A stretch of DNA of 64,000 nt from Ginsengibacter sp963792025 (GCA_963792025.1 CAWBUS010000013.1:186001-250000); one strand, 5' to 3'; positions 16,558-25,878 are shown, numbered from the stretch's first letter. The notes: generated from the letters alone by a model not told the origin. Program-made: numbers and translations.

Positions 16558-17613
16558 TTAATTGTTCACCTTCTGTAACATCACCTCCATTGAATCTTTC
16601 CCCAACATTCCTGTCAGCATTAATTTTCCGGAGTCATTCGCCGAAGACATCGTGCCATTAAAAACAGGTTTATCTGCCGGCGAAAACCATTTTATCCTGA
16701 GGTGATTGCTGTCCTTTGTAAAAGTGCCGTTCCATCTTTTAGCCGGCGTGTTGAATTGAAATACACAACCATTTTTAATATCAAAATAAACCATTGTAAG
16801 TATGCTGTCCGCACAGGCATCCTTATGTAGCAATTGGTGGTTTACACTTAACTGTTTTACCTCATACTTTCCGGTAAGGGCGGGATACTTATCTACCCTG
16901 CCGTGGGTGGCTATTAATAGCAGGGGAATATAAATGATGGAAAGGCGGATAATCCATTTTAAATATTTTGAAAAACGAAGCCCGGGTAATCGGTTAGTGG
17001 CCGAAAAGAAAAACTCCTTCAGGCGGTTGAACTCTATTACCAGGAAATATAAAATTCCCGCCATCATGATGGAGGCATGCACAACAACACTGAAGCCGAT
17101 TTGGTAAAAAATATCCATCAGTATGATGTTGGTAAGTACTGGCAACAATATAAACACACCTACGAGTCTTGTTCTGTGAAATAACAGCAGCATGGCTCCC
17201 GCTATCTGCAATGTAGCTATGATACATCCAAGCACGTAAGAGTAACTAAAAAAATTCCAGAATAATTCCGAAGGTGAAAAACTGTTATACGGAAGATCGA
17301 GCTTGCTCATTGGCATTACCAACTGCCGGTGAAAGATCTTTGCCCATCCGAATTCTGCCAGGTCAAATGCAACCCCGTAACGAATAAGCCCTTGCCAGAA
17401 AGCAAGTGTAGCCGGATTATTTGTTTTTCGGGCCTGCCATATTAAAGCGTAAATAACGGCGGCTAATACCGTGAGAAAGGGAATGATGGAAAAGCCGCGT
17501 ATAGTCCCCCATGTTCTAAAGTAAGTAATACTTATACGAAGAGCAGATGCGCCAATTACTAATCCTGCAAGAATGCAAGTAATAAGTTTCTTAACAAAGG
17601 AAATTTTATGCAT
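16558..17613 (-). CDS. DoxX-like integral membrane protein
   Basis: A 351-residue protein with six or seven predicted TM helices and a soluble C-terminal lipocalin-like tail (residues 230-351; GKYEVKQLSVNHQLL, NGCVFQFNTPAKRW). The membrane half resembles DoxX/DoxD-type proteins: RYGVAFDLAEFGWAKIF is the usual conserved segment, followed by four short helices. Role in redox or quinone chemistry is known only for some relatives, so no substrate is proposed. Flanked by repeat X downstream and by CGTGAGGGCTTGCTGCT upstream (17690), also seen at 22292. Confidence 0.7.
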   Translation of the reverse strand: MHKISFVKKLITCILAGLVIGASALRISITYFRTWGTIRGFSIIPFLTVLAAVIYALIWQARKTNNPATLAFWQGLIRYGVAFDLAEFGWAKIFHRQLVMPMSKLDLPYNSFSPSELFWNFFSYSYVLGCIIATLQIAGAMLLLFHRTRLVGVFILLPVLTNIILMDIFYQIGFSVVVHASIMMAGILYFLVIEFNRLKEFFFSATNRLPGLRFSKYLKWIIRLSIIYIPLLLIATHGRVDKYPALTGKYEVKQLSVNHQLLHKDACADSILTMVYFDIKNGCVFQFNTPAKRWNGTFTKDSNHLRIKWFSPADKPVFNGTMSSANDSGKLMLTGMLGKDSMEVMLQKVNN

Positions 17614-17869
17614 GGAACATAACCTTGTTTGGTAAACGATATTTAATACAAAATCACTCTTTCGGCACTCTATTTATAAAAGCTCGTTTCGTGAGGGCTT
17701 GCTGCTACCGCAGAGTGGGAAAAGTTGTGCCGGAACATTACATCGATTAGCCCGCTACGTTAGCCTACCCGAAAACTACCGGTTGAAAAACTGTAAATGA
17801 AGATATGCACAAAAATTGATCGGAGAAAGCTATCTCAACTGCTGCTGGTAGCATTTCAAAAGATGGAGA
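17614..17869. other. Intergenic with short repeat GTGAGGGCTTGCTGCT
   Basis: A 17-base motif CGTGAGGGCTTGCTGCT at about 17690 recurs at about 22292. In both places it lies shortly upstream of a minus-strand gene that carries element X at its 3' end. No gene seen. Confidence 0.45.
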
Positions 17870-17951
17870 TTTGCTGTATGCAGGCACAAGATTGCTTGCC
17901 CACAAAACTTTTTCTACATTCTTGCGGCAGGCTTCTTTTCTGTATGCCTGG
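17870..17951 (-). repeat. Repeat element X, copy C
   Basis: A full-length copy (82 bp), 34 bp downstream of the DHFR-like gene. It contains TATGCAGGCACAAGATTGCT and the terminal TGCCTGG on the plus strand. Confidence 0.8.
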
Positions 17952-17985
17952 ACCAGCTGCGGGGAGTAGTGCTTTGCCATATCGT

Positions 17986-18636
17986 CTATCCCTTATTCTT
18001 TGAAATGATATAATGCGTCGCGTTTTCACCTTCAATTTTTTCAATTTTATTGAACCCAAAGGCTGACATATCAATATCAGTAAATAAACTTTCACCAGCG
18101 TCCAGAAAGACGGGTGATACTGCAATATGCATTTCATCAATATGACCTGCTTTCAAAAATTGTCGGATAGTCGAAACGCCTCCACCAATTCCTATATCTT
18201 TTCCATTTGCTACTTTCTTCGCTTCTTCCAGTGCGTGTTGAATTCCCCCGGTGACAAAATAAAATGTTGTCCCTCCTTTCATAATCAATGGCTCTCTTTT
18301 ATGATGGGTCAAAACAAAAACCGGTGCATGAAATGGTGGTTCTTCACCCCACCAACCTTTCCAATTTTCATCCATCCAGTTTCCACGAATCGGACCAAAC
18401 ATATTCCTGCCCATTATCCAACAACCCACGTTTTCAAATCCCTTTTCAATAATTTTATTGTCCATTCCATCTGCTCCGCCCTCGCTTCCTGTCATCTTCT
18501 GAAAAGTTCTTGTTGCAAATATCCATGTATGTAACTCCATACCCTTTATTCCCAAAGGATTTTTTAGGTCTTGATTTTTTCCGGCTCCAAATCCGTCAAT
18601 AGAAATTGAGAAGGCATTTATTCTTATTCGGCTCAT
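17986..18636 (-). CDS. Dihydrofolate reductase family protein (RibD C-terminal-like)
   Basis: A 216-residue cytoplasmic NADPH-dependent reductase-fold protein. Family motifs are the start strand RINAFSISIDGFGAG, WIMGRNMFGP, PVFVLTHHKREP, the nucleotide-binding IGIGGGVSTIRQFL and IDEMHIAVSPVFLDAGESLF. This is the YyaP/YwjB-like group rather than classical FolA; the substrate is unknown. It is followed by element X and preceded at 35 bp by the SpoIIM-like gene, which probably forms an operon with it. Confidence 0.88.
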   Translation of the reverse strand: MSRIRINAFSISIDGFGAGKNQDLKNPLGIKGMELHTWIFATRTFQKMTGSEGGADGMDNKIIEKGFENVGCWIMGRNMFGPIRGNWMDENWKGWWGEEPPFHAPVFVLTHHKREPLIMKGGTTFYFVTGGIQHALEEAKKVANGKDIGIGGGVSTIRQFLKAGHIDEMHIAVSPVFLDAGESLFTDIDMSAFGFNKIEKIEGENATHYIISKNKG

Positions 18637-18671
18637 ATGATTTGTTTATTTTCAAAATCGTCAAACTGGCT

Positions 18672-19286
18672 TTAATTATTCCAGTTACTTAAAAATTCAA
18701 AACATGATGCAAAGAAAAATAAAGGAATCGCAAATAAATAAATATTCAAAACATCTTTTAACCCGGATTTGTCTATTTGGTATTTGAATAATTTTCGGCC
18801 TTTATTTAGGTTATAAGTTTTAATACCAAGTGTAAGCCCTGAGCCAATCGTCAATGAATATGGTATGAATTGTAAAATAAGTACAATGAAATAATAGAAA
18901 GCCGATTTGATTTTCTTTAATCTACTTTGACGTAACCCGTCAACAGAAACAATTCCGCCAATCCAGCCCTGATATGCTGAAGTGAGGAATGGGAAAATCA
19001 CTCCAAGTCCCATGAATGTTTGCGGGATTGCGCCGATAAACAGATTCCCGCTAAAATCAATAATAGCAGCTTTAAACTTATTGCCTTTATTATAGTTTAT
19101 TGACGCATTATCATTAGCGATAGCATTGCCAACTATCTTGTCACGGTAGGATAATGCAAACTTATTTCCGGAATGTGTCATAATAATCCCTGTCAAACAG
19201 GAAATACAATAAATACTAAAAATCGTAAGAATCCATTTTTTGCAATGTCTGATTGCTGTTAAAACAGATTTAAAAAGATTCGTCAT
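18672..19286 (-). CDS. SpoIIM/DUF95-family integral membrane protein
   Basis: A 204-residue protein with about five TM helices. The N-terminal part has a TM segment then HSGNKFALSYRDKIVGNA. The middle GAIPQTFMGLGVIFPFLTSA and GWIGGIVSVDG resemble the stage II sporulation M superfamily, found in many non-sporulating bacteria. Likely in the inner membrane. Function not known outside sporulation. Ends FEFLSNWNN. The group II intron lies just upstream. Confidence 0.7.
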   Translation of the reverse strand: MTNLFKSVLTAIRHCKKWILTIFSIYCISCLTGIIMTHSGNKFALSYRDKIVGNAIANDNASINYNKGNKFKAAIIDFSGNLFIGAIPQTFMGLGVIFPFLTSAYQGWIGGIVSVDGLRQSRLKKIKSAFYYFIVLILQFIPYSLTIGSGLTLGIKTYNLNKGRKLFKYQIDKSGLKDVLNIYLFAIPLFFFASCFEFLSNWNN

Positions 19287-19371
19287 TTATGAGGTTTGTC
19301 TGCTTGCGATAGGTATTGCTGAAGGCAAGATGTTTAATGAACGGTCGAGTAGACCAAAGCATTTCAGCTTC

Positions 19372-19416
19372 AGCCGCTCACAGATCCGTACATGAAAGTC
19401 TCCCTTCACACGGCTC
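19372..19416 (-). ncRNA. Group II intron domain V
   Basis: The 45-nt hairpin GAGCCGT...ACGGATC with the AGGGAGACTTTC tetraloop side is the catalytic core of the ribozyme. Domain VI and TCTACTCGACC follow, as in many bacterial introns. Confidence 0.8.
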
Positions 19417-19560
19417 TTGTTATTCAGTCAACGTATAATTCCTTTCTGCCAGTGAATAAATAAGTTCCTGTTGGTTTGCACATAACTATCATACAGTCGT
19501 TGTACTGTTCTCTTACTCCTTAGCCGATATTTTTCTTCAATCCATCTTCTTACCAATTCA

Positions 19561-20673
19561 TTAATGTAAAGGAACACATTCTTCAGCTTCCTCCGGAATA
19601 AACTTACAATAATAGTTCAACCAACCTCGTATCTTCGGATTCAACTTTGCGGCTACCCGTTCCAGTGATACCTGTGTATTTCTGGGATCGAATACTCCTC
19701 TTATCTTTTCCCTGATAAAGGTTTTTGCTTTACAGCAAATGGCTGCGTTAAATACCATAAACTTTTCCTTACGGTAAGGATCGTGCATTCCTCTTGGCTG
19801 AAAACTGTAGCTTAGAAACGTAAAGCTGTTATGCTCATGTTGTTCCTTACGCTTATAGTTTTTGCAATACACCAGCTTGGTTTTCTCCGCGTGAAGTTCA
19901 AGATTAAATACTTGCAAACGTTCACGGATAGACGATAACAGATGCTCCGCTTCCGCCTTGCTGTTGCAATGCACAATGATATCGTCTGCATAACGCTCAA
20001 ATGGATTAGCTGAAAAATATCTGCCCATCCACATATCAAATGCATGATGCAGGTACAGGTTAGCAAGCAATGGGCTAATAACACCTCCTTGCGGAGTACC
20101 CTTTTCTCTTGCTGCCATGCTGCCATCCCCCTGTTCTACTCCTGCTTTCAGCCAGCGTTCTATGTACAACAACACCCATTTTTCCTGTGTGTGATGTTGC
20201 ACCATCTTCATCATCCATTCGTGGCTGATATTATCAAAGAAACCCTTGATGTCAAGATCAACCACCCATGAATGCTGTATGCAATTGTGCTGGCATTGTG
20301 CCAACGCATCATGTGCACTGCGGCCCGGTCGATAACCAAATGAACTTGCATGAAATAATGGTTCTACAATGGGCTCAAGGTAATCTTTTACCACGCCCTG
20401 TGCAATACGGTCGCTTACCGTAGGAATACCCAATGGCCTTGTTCCTCCCTGCTTCTTTGGAATTAATACAGTGCGTACTGCCGGTGGAAAATAACTGCCC
20501 GATGCCATGCGGTTCCAAACTTTGTACAGGTTGCCGCTAAGGTTTTCATTGAACTTATCAATCGTTTCCTTATCTATTCCTGCTCCGCCGTTTTTATCGC
20601 ACACTTTCAGGTAGCTGTTGTACACCATCTGCTTACTCACTGCAAATGACTTTGTCTTTTCTTCGTTCATCAT
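19561..20673 (-). CDS. ltrA: Group II intron reverse transcriptase/maturase, C-terminus frameshifted
   Basis: RT needed for intron splicing and retrohoming. RT blocks are in order: GGAGIDKETIDKF (RT0), VRTVLIPKKQGGTRPLGIPT (RT1/2), DLDIKGFFDNI (RT3), GTPQGGVISPLLANLYLH (RT4), FERYADDIIVHC (RT5, catalytic YADD) and LELHAEKTKLVY (RT6/7). The maturase domain X starts KIRGWLNYYCKF. Translation then ends at CVPLH. One base shifted (near 19575-19590) gives NVFLYINELVRRWIEEKYRL ... LFIHWQKGIIR and a stop at 19428. This completes domain X for a 414-residue protein without an HNH endonuclease domain. The element therefore looks recently disabled or misassembled. Confidence 0.88.
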   Translation of the reverse strand: MMNEEKTKSFAVSKQMVYNSYLKVCDKNGGAGIDKETIDKFNENLSGNLYKVWNRMASGSYFPPAVRTVLIPKKQGGTRPLGIPTVSDRIAQGVVKDYLEPIVEPLFHASSFGYRPGRSAHDALAQCQHNCIQHSWVVDLDIKGFFDNISHEWMMKMVQHHTQEKWVLLYIERWLKAGVEQGDGSMAAREKGTPQGGVISPLLANLYLHHAFDMWMGRYFSANPFERYADDIIVHCNSKAEAEHLLSSIRERLQVFNLELHAEKTKLVYCKNYKRKEQHEHNSFTFLSYSFQPRGMHDPYRKEKFMVFNAAICCKAKTFIREKIRGVFDPRNTQVSLERVAAKLNPKIRGWLNYYCKFIPEEAEECVPLH

Positions 20674-21399
20674 TCCATTGTTAATGGTTGTTTACAAATA
20701 CTCACACCTGAATAACTGTACCCCTTGGCTCCATCTCCATTACAGAAACTTCATCGCTACTATGGATACATCCGACGCTTCTTATTACATTCCTCCGCCT
20801 TGGGCAGGGTTAGGCAACGATGGTAACCTTAGCTTCGTATAGCCGTGGTAGTAATACATACTTCTTGTTGCAGCTTTTAGCTCATTAATAAGACAGCCTC
20901 TCACGTTTCATATAAACGCCTGTGTAATGTTCTTGCCACCTCAATACCGGAGAGCCTGCAGCCAATAAACAGCCACCCGCTGCAGCTATATCCTACCGAT
21001 GCAGAAAAATCAATAGTTTGTCTCTCAACTGAGCTCCTTTCGATATGTCTTCAGTGGTTCATTTACATTCAACTCCACTACACTTACCTGATGCCTTATA
21101 GCACCTTTTAACTCCAACGCTCAATACCTTATCTTTTGAATAAAGCACCTTGAAGCGGTTTGTACACTCCTGCTGCAAGGCGTGTACGGCAGGCCAACTG
21201 CCATCATTTATACAATTACGAAACAAGATTTCACTATCCTGCTTCTCGTGACACACTTCAGCCCGAAGCTACCGATTTTTCACTACCCTGCCGTGTCTCT
21301 ACTCCCGGCCTTGTACTGTTGCAGGACGCGGCTGCGTAGAGTCATTCTGCTATCAAATATATTCCTTGTTCTCCATTTATATAATAACATGATGAGTTA

Positions 21400-21511
21400 G
21401 CCTCGGATTAGCTCGATAAAAATGTCCGTAGTCAAAGACATACGGACAGCAGTTCCTTTTAGTTTGAAGCATACTACGGGTAGCTGAGGAGAGACACCGG
21501 CCTCGGATTAG
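21400..21511. repeat. 12-bp direct repeats around a hairpin
   Basis: GCCTCGGATTAG occurs at 21400-21411 and 21500-21511, exactly 100 bp apart. Between them lies an inverted repeat GTCCGTA (21424-21430)/TACGGAC (21441-21447). This could be a small nonautonomous element or a partial tandem duplication. Confidence 0.6.
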
Positions 21512-21569
21512 ATCTCAGTATAGCAGCTCTTTTATTATTTAAAACATTCTACGGATAGCCTGGGGAGGT

Positions 21570-21633
21570 TTTGCCGTATGCAGGCACAAGATTGCTTCCC
21601 CACAAAACCCTTTCTACATTCTTTCGCCAGGCT
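21570..21633 (-). repeat. Repeat element X, copy D (5' part truncated)
   Basis: Keeps CAGGCACAAGATTGCTTCCC and the CACAAAACCCTTTCTACATT block but loses the outermost CCAGGCATA arm. It sits 10 bp after the stop codon of the 21644-22276 gene. Next to it on the left is ATTCTACGGATAGCCTGGGG, related to element E. Confidence 0.7.
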
Positions 21634-21643
21634 GCGGTAGCTT

Positions 21644-22276
21644 TTAGTTTGGTTTAGATTTTTTCCTCGTGTCGTCTTCGAAAATGGCATTTCCATTTTG
21701 CAAAATTTCCTGTTCAAGATTATGATAAGTTTGTCTTACAATGTCATAATGTTGCTTCCATTCTTCAATGGAAATATATTTTGATATGTCATTTGGAGTT
21801 TCCAAAAAATCTAATGGTTTTAAAGGATGTAAATTATCATACTCAAGAGCCTGGTTTATTTTTTTATAAAGCGTCTGAACATTATTCTTAGCATAATCTT
21901 GTGTTATTTGAATAGCAATTGCATGAAACGATGAATATAATGCAGCGTCAGAATACTCTGTGTATAAACTTGACAAGAACCTTGCTCTAATGTCGCCTAA
22001 ATATATCCAATACATTGAACTGTCCTTATAACCTTTTGCATTCAAAATCATTCCTGCCATCATTAATGTGTGTGGTTCAATCGATGATGTGCTATCTGCA
22101 ATATATTTAAGAGCTAAATCCCTTTTTGTGGAGTCTTGTGAAGACAAGAAAAAGTAAACGGTAAATTTATTTAATGTAGTAGTGTCAATCTGAGCGACAC
22201 AATTGTTAACAAAGGAAAAAGTGATGAATAGAAATATCAGTGATTTCTTCAAGTTATATGAGTTAGATGTTGTCAC
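21644..22276 (-). CDS. Hypothetical exported protein, 210 aa
   Basis: The signal peptide (KKSLIFLFITFSFVNNCVAQ) is about residues 9-29. The mature protein is alpha-helical, with helices resembling TPR-like packing (DLALKYIADS, TLMMAGMILNAKGYKDSSMY, AIQITQDYAKNNVQTLYKKI), and ends in a basic tail. No recognised family. Element X follows immediately; the CGTGAGGGCTTGCTGCT motif lies about 15 bp upstream. Confidence 0.6.
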   Translation of the reverse strand: MTTSNSYNLKKSLIFLFITFSFVNNCVAQIDTTTLNKFTVYFFLSSQDSTKRDLALKYIADSTSSIEPHTLMMAGMILNAKGYKDSSMYWIYLGDIRARFLSSLYTEYSDAALYSSFHAIAIQITQDYAKNNVQTLYKKINQALEYDNLHPLKPLDFLETPNDISKYISIEEWKQHYDIVRQTYHNLEQEILQNGNAIFEDDTRKKSKPN

Positions 22277-22484
22277 AAAATTATCGCCAACGTGAGGGCT
22301 TGCTGCTGTGCGTTCTATTAACTAAATGTGGAAATGGATACTCATAATGACAAAGAAAGGAACTGAACTTACTGTCTTTGGCTACTTTCAACCAAATTCA
22401 TTCTTTTACTGACCGTAAAGGTCGAAAAGGAAATTTCCGCATAACACAAAATGATAGCAAAGGCGATTAAAAAAAATGCGCTTC

Positions 22485-24200
22485 CTAATACCCCGCAGCC
22501 ATTCCATCCTTACGCGGATCGGATGCCCCGTGATAGACATGTCGCCCCTCATCAAATTTGATACACTGGTAACCACCAAAATTACCCGGCTTACCCGCTG
22601 CAACGCGATAACCCATCTTTTCCAATGCAAGAATGGTTTCTTCTGAAAAACCTGATTCGAGATAGATCGTGCCGATTCCATTACTTACTTCTCCTGTTGG
22701 TGACGAAGATCCTTCATGATCTATTCTTGGTGCATCACCTGCTTCCTGTATGTTCATTCCAAAGTCAATCATATTCATCAGCACTTCCACCTGACCCTCA
22801 GGCTGAAAACCGCCCCCCATAACACCAAAGCTCATATATGGTGCTCCGTCTTTGGTAACGAATGCAGGAATGATAGTATGAAACGGGCGTTTGTGTGGGG
22901 CATATGTGTTGTTTTGTCCCTCTTTCAATGAGAATAAATAACCCCGGTCTTGCAAAAAGAATCCAAGGCTATCCGGTACCAAACCAGAGCCAAATGCTTC
23001 AAAATTACTTTGAATAAGTGATACCATATTTCCTTCATCATCTGCAACAGTGAGGTATACGGTTTCGCCCCCTTTCAATTGGGCATCATCACCAGCTTTA
23101 TAATTGGAAACAGCTTTGTCCAGATCAATCAGTTTTGCTCTTTCCGCTCCGTATTTTTTTGATATTAGTTCATCAACAGGAACCTTTGCAAAACCAGGAT
23201 CAGCATAATACTTTGCACGATCTTCATAGGCCAGTCTTTTTGCTTCTGTAAACAGATGGATATGCTCCGCAGTGCCATATTGCATTTTGCTGAAATCAAA
23301 TTTTTCCAAAATGTTCAACATTTCCAATACAGCAATTCCTTGTCCATTTGGTGGTAATTCCCACACGCGGTAACCGCGATACGTGGTGGACACCGGCTCC
23401 ACCCATTGCGATGTATGATCAGCAAGATCTTTATAAGAAAGATAACCACCACGCTCTTTCATAAATGCATCTATCTTCCTTGCTATATCACCTTTGTAAA
23501 AAACATCTCTTCCGCCTTTTGCAATTGCCTCCAGGGAATTGGCGAGATAGGGATTCTTAAATACGTCCCCTCTTTTTGGTACATCGCCATGCGGCATGAA
23601 AACCTGTTTTACCTTCGGATCGTTGCCATACAATTTTTTTAAATCCTTATAATAAAATGCCGCTTCGTCGGCAACAGGAAAACCATTTCTTGCGTAGTTA
23701 ATCGCGGGACCAAGGATTTCTTTCATCGGTAATTTTCCAAATCTCTTATGAAGCTGAAACCATCCATCTACGCAACCTGGAACCGATACGGGTAACGGCC
23801 CGCTTACCGGGAGAAATTCCCGCCCGTTTTGTTTTAGTATGTCCAGCGTAAGCGTATACGGCGAGCGGCCGGAAGCGTTGAGTCCATATAATTTTTTTGT
23901 TTTGGCATCATAAACAATTGCAAAAAGATCACCACCAATTCCATTCATCTCCGGATCGGTAACACCCAATACGGAATTGGCCGCAATGGCTGCATCAATA
24001 GCATTCCCGCCTTTTTTTAAAATGTTAATAGCAGCTTCTGTTGCCAGTGGCTGACTGGTGCAGGCCATACCGTGCTGTGCCATTACAACAGATCGTGTGG
24101 CAAAAGTTTTACCGAATAACCTGTCCTGTGCGTGTGATAAAAACGGAAACAAAAAAAAGAAAAGCATTATTGACAATGCATGGCGGAAAGATGAGATCAT
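22485..24200 (-). CDS. ggt: Gamma-glutamyltransferase
   Basis: An N-terminal nucleophile hydrolase that cleaves gamma-glutamyl bonds of glutathione and related peptides, probably periplasmic. The signal peptide is SIMLFFFLFPFLSHAQ. Family motifs are GMACTSQPLATEAAINILKK, GGNAIDAAIAANSVLGV, EMNGIGGDLFA, YRGYRVWELPPNGQGI, the autoprocessing Thr in ETVYLTVADDEG (near residue 381) and the oxyanion region FGVMGGGFQPEGQ. It ends RKDGMAAGY. 571 residues is normal. It lies 19 bp downstream of the amidase gene, likely an operon for exported amide/peptide breakdown. Confidence 0.93.
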   Translation of the reverse strand: MISSFRHALSIMLFFFLFPFLSHAQDRLFGKTFATRSVVMAQHGMACTSQPLATEAAINILKKGGNAIDAAIAANSVLGVTDPEMNGIGGDLFAIVYDAKTKKLYGLNASGRSPYTLTLDILKQNGREFLPVSGPLPVSVPGCVDGWFQLHKRFGKLPMKEILGPAINYARNGFPVADEAAFYYKDLKKLYGNDPKVKQVFMPHGDVPKRGDVFKNPYLANSLEAIAKGGRDVFYKGDIARKIDAFMKERGGYLSYKDLADHTSQWVEPVSTTYRGYRVWELPPNGQGIAVLEMLNILEKFDFSKMQYGTAEHIHLFTEAKRLAYEDRAKYYADPGFAKVPVDELISKKYGAERAKLIDLDKAVSNYKAGDDAQLKGGETVYLTVADDEGNMVSLIQSNFEAFGSGLVPDSLGFFLQDRGYLFSLKEGQNNTYAPHKRPFHTIIPAFVTKDGAPYMSFGVMGGGFQPEGQVEVLMNMIDFGMNIQEAGDAPRIDHEGSSSPTGEVSNGIGTIYLESGFSEETILALEKMGYRVAAGKPGNFGGYQCIKFDEGRHVYHGASDPRKDGMAAGY

Positions 24201-24219
24201 TTTTATTTGTTTAAATCTG

Positions 24220-25878
24220 TCAGGCTTTAAAATTTACTGTGGGTAAAAACTTCGGAGGCTTGCGTGCTTTGGAGACTAACTCATATGCATAAGCGATTTT
24301 CAGCAACACCGGTTCACTCCAGGCCCTTCCAAAAAATGAAATGCCAACAGGCAAACCAAATACCTGGCCCGCCGGCACTGTTATGTGCGGATAGCCGGCA
24401 ACAGCAGCCAATTGCGAACTTCCGCCGAGAAAATGATCGCCATCAACGAGATCAGTTACCCACGCCGGGCTATCGGTAGGAGAAACGATCGCATCAAGAT
24501 TATGCTTAGTCATAACTGCATCAATTCCTTCTTCACGCGTGAGTCGATATTTTCTGTCCAAAGCTTCTAGATATTCCGCGTCAGTTAACGGCCCTCTCTT
24601 TTCAGCCTGTAAAAATAATTCCTGGCCGAAGAATGGCATTTCCTTATCTGCATTTCTTTCGTTGAAATCTATGAGGTCTTTCAATGTATGAAAAGTTGCA
24701 TTGGGGCCGCGATGTTTTAAGTACGCGGCCATATCGGCTTTCAGTTCATAAGATAATACAGTGCCTTCTGCATCATCAAATTTACCTAACGAATCGATTG
24801 TTACCGGGTCAATTAATATAGCGCCCTGCTGCTTTAATATTTCCAAAGCATCATTTATAATTTTATCAACAGCAGGAAGAAATCCAAAATATTTCCTCAG
24901 CACACCGATACGGGCACCTTTTAATCCATCTTTATCCAAAAATTTTGTGTAATCCGGATACGCTTTCCTTTCTTTATTTTGCGTTGCTTCATCCTCTTCA
25001 TCCGCGCCGGCCATAGTATTAAGTAATATCGCGGCGTCGCTAACAGTCCGCGCCATGGGGCCTGCAGTATCCTGAGAATGTGAAATGGGAATAATGCCTG
25101 CACGACTTACCAATCCGACTGTAGGCTTAATGCCAACCAATCCGTGTAAGGAAGAAGGACTCACGACAGACCCATCCGTTTCGGTACCTATTGCCACAGC
25201 GCAAAGATTAGCAGCTGCTGCGGCACCCGAACCTGAACTGGAGCCAGAAGTATTTCTATCAAGCGCATATGGATTTTTGGTAAGTCCTCCGCGTCCACTC
25301 CATCCGCTGGTGGAGTGTGTGGAGCGCATATTGGCCCACTCGCTTAAATTTGTTTTACCTAATATCAATGCTCCTGCATCACGAAGTTGTTTTACAACAA
25401 AAGAATCTTTTTCCGGCTTTGAACCAACCAATGCAAGCGAACCGGCAGTAGTTTCCATGCTGTCGGCTGTATCAATATTATCTTTTATCAAAACAGGTAT
25501 TCCATGCATCGGGCTTCGCGGGCCTTTTTCCTTTAGTTCTTTGTCGAGCTCATCAGCAATTTTTAACGCATCAGGATTTAATTGAATAATGCTATTAATA
25601 GCAGGGCCGGATTTATCAATTTCTTTTATTCGCTGAATATATTTTTCCGTAATTGACCTGACGGTGTATTTACCGGATTTAAAACCAGCATTCAGTTCAT
25701 CAACTGTGATCTCGTCCAAATCAAATGGAGACGAAGTAAAAGACGAAGTCATTTCATTTATTGCCTTCTGCGCAAAAGAGAACGAAGGGACAGACACTGC
25801 AGCAATGCTTCCTGCGATGCCTGTTTTCAAAAATTTTCTTCTGCTTTTATCACCGGGGTTATCCTGTTTGTGCGGCAT
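24220..25878 (-). CDS. Amidase signature family hydrolase with Tat-like signal
   Basis: A Ser-cisSer-Lys hydrolase of the amidase signature family (GatA-like). The N-terminus has SRRKFLKTGIAGSIAAVSVP, a twin-arginine type signal, so it is exported folded. The catalytic Lys is in IPVLIKDNID (near residue 132), cis-Ser in GSSSGSGAAAAAN (near 212) and nucleophile Ser in GTETDGSVVSPSS (near 234). The specific amide is unknown. Bacteroidota periplasmic relatives are annotated as amidases, not as part of GatCAB (no gatB or gatC here). Stop and the ggt start are 19 bp apart. Confidence 0.92.
   Translation of the reverse strand: MPHKQDNPGDKSRRKFLKTGIAGSIAAVSVPSFSFAQKAINEMTSSFTSSPFDLDEITVDELNAGFKSGKYTVRSITEKYIQRIKEIDKSGPAINSIIQLNPDALKIADELDKELKEKGPRSPMHGIPVLIKDNIDTADSMETTAGSLALVGSKPEKDSFVVKQLRDAGALILGKTNLSEWANMRSTHSTSGWSGRGGLTKNPYALDRNTSGSSSGSGAAAAANLCAVAIGTETDGSVVSPSSLHGLVGIKPTVGLVSRAGIIPISHSQDTAGPMARTVSDAAILLNTMAGADEEDEATQNKERKAYPDYTKFLDKDGLKGARIGVLRKYFGFLPAVDKIINDALEILKQQGAILIDPVTIDSLGKFDDAEGTVLSYELKADMAAYLKHRGPNATFHTLKDLIDFNERNADKEMPFFGQELFLQAEKRGPLTDAEYLEALDRKYRLTREEGIDAVMTKHNLDAIVSPTDSPAWVTDLVDGDHFLGGSSQLAAVAGYPHITVPAGQVFGLPVGISFFGRAWSEPVLLKIAYAYELVSKARKPPKFLPTVNFKA

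Larger units (their letters stand above)
19340..21256 (-). mobile_element. Group II intron (about 1.9 kb)
   Basis: A retroelement with a maturase/RT ORF and a 3' ribozyme end. Domain V is clear at 19372-19416 (GAGCCGTGTGAAGGGAGACT ... GTACGG ... GAGCGGCT), followed by domain VI and a TCTACTCGACC end near 19343. The 5' end is proposed at GTGTGTCACG (21256 downwards), which fits the GUGYG rule and a total length of about 1.9 kb, but the domain I structure was not folded. It is inserted in an intergenic region between the SpoIIM-like gene and the 21644-22276 gene. Confidence 0.75.

Noticed and set aside
13772..21633. Integron cassette array with attC sites
   Set aside because: Layout is similar, but element X lacks GTTRRRY/RYYYAAC core sites and there is no integrase gene in the window. 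Kept only as an analogy.
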